From Micrasema longulum (taxonomy: Eukaryota > Arthropoda > Insecta > Trichoptera > Brachycentridae), in assembly GCA_022494885.1 (NCBI GenBank), contig JAGVSM010004557.1, positions 31,962 through 95,961 of the forward strand: a stretch of 64,000 bases of DNA, written 5' to 3'. Position 1 is the stretch's first letter; each line of letters begins with the position of its first letter. The notes under the pieces are model-generated. The model worked only from the letters and a program-made list of their open reading frames with translations, made no database searches and had not been told where the DNA came from. Both the position numbers and the translations under genes were made by a program. Shown one piece after another: positions 63,939-64,000 of this stretch.

Positions 63939-64000
63939 CCCAATGTTCAAATGTCTTTTCAAACATTTATGCTACATAATTAAACTTTCAACATAAATTT

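Noticed and set aside
1..64000. CRISPR array, bacterial operons or rRNA genes
   Set aside because: No regularly spaced short repeats, no ribosome-binding-site-linked ORF runs and no rRNA signature were seen; the content is clearly eukaryotic.

Overview
This window looks like a stretch of repeat-packed, AT-rich (roughly 70 percent A+T by eye) arthropod chromosome, most probably from an insect. The reasons are eukaryotic non-LTR retrotransposons of R1, Jockey-like and RTE-like types with poly(A) or short simple-repeat 3' tails, tRNA-derived SINEs, mariner and mariner-like transposase remnants, and Penelope-like (PLE) GIY-YIG endonuclease pieces. There is no bacterial-style gene packing, no rRNA, no CRISPR and no recognisable intact host gene. 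The species cannot be named from the sequence. Most open reading frames over 60 codons are accidental. The meaningful ones are fragments of transposons, and many are broken by frameshifts or stops.

Layout. 1-3 kb: a fold-back repeat remnant, a CpG-rich patch and a 5'-truncated but open reverse transcriptase (RT) ORF (1399-2748) with its own 3' tail. 3.3-4.05 kb: a possible piggyBac-type MITE. 5.5-12.5 kb: LINE 3' ends (one R1-like on the minus strand, several Jockey-like on the plus), an 80-bp palindrome inside one of them, and a fold-back element bracketed by a 270-bp direct duplication (8.47-9.73 kb). 13-30 kb: SINE copies, LTR-like fragments, a PLE endonuclease tail (23.07-23.24 kb), a LINE (24.1-25.05 kb), and several short elements carrying a hammerhead-like core that ends in GAAACCGGTC. 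31-35 kb: nested SINEs and LINE tails. 36.07-40.70 kb: the dominant feature, a 4.6-kb R1-like retrotransposon with CCHC gag, AP endonuclease, RT, RNase H and C-terminal zinc finger, broken by at least three frameshifts but ending in 43 consecutive A residues. 41-56 kb: more LINE ends, SINEs, an internally deleted mariner (45.57-45.91 kb) and a GIY-YIG core (55.35-55.46 kb). 57-64 kb: two remnants of one mariner-like transposase family, an RTE-like LINE (58.85-59.68 kb), a minus-strand LINE (61.2-61.97 kb) and three fold-back units.

Three features connect the region. (1) A modular fold-back family (modules called T, M and C here) occurs at least eleven times in different orders and orientations. 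(2) A tRNA-derived SINE family (SINE A) ends in GAT repeats, as do several RTE-like LINE tails in the window, so those LINEs may move it. (3) Hammerhead-like motifs recur at five or more places, next to or near PLE remnants. The longer stretches with no visible repeat (for example 50.5-51.3, 44.9-45.25 and 25.1-26.6 kb) are the best places to look for host regulatory or single-copy DNA. One short minus-strand ORF (60290-60553) has protein-like composition and could be a host exon, but this is unproven.
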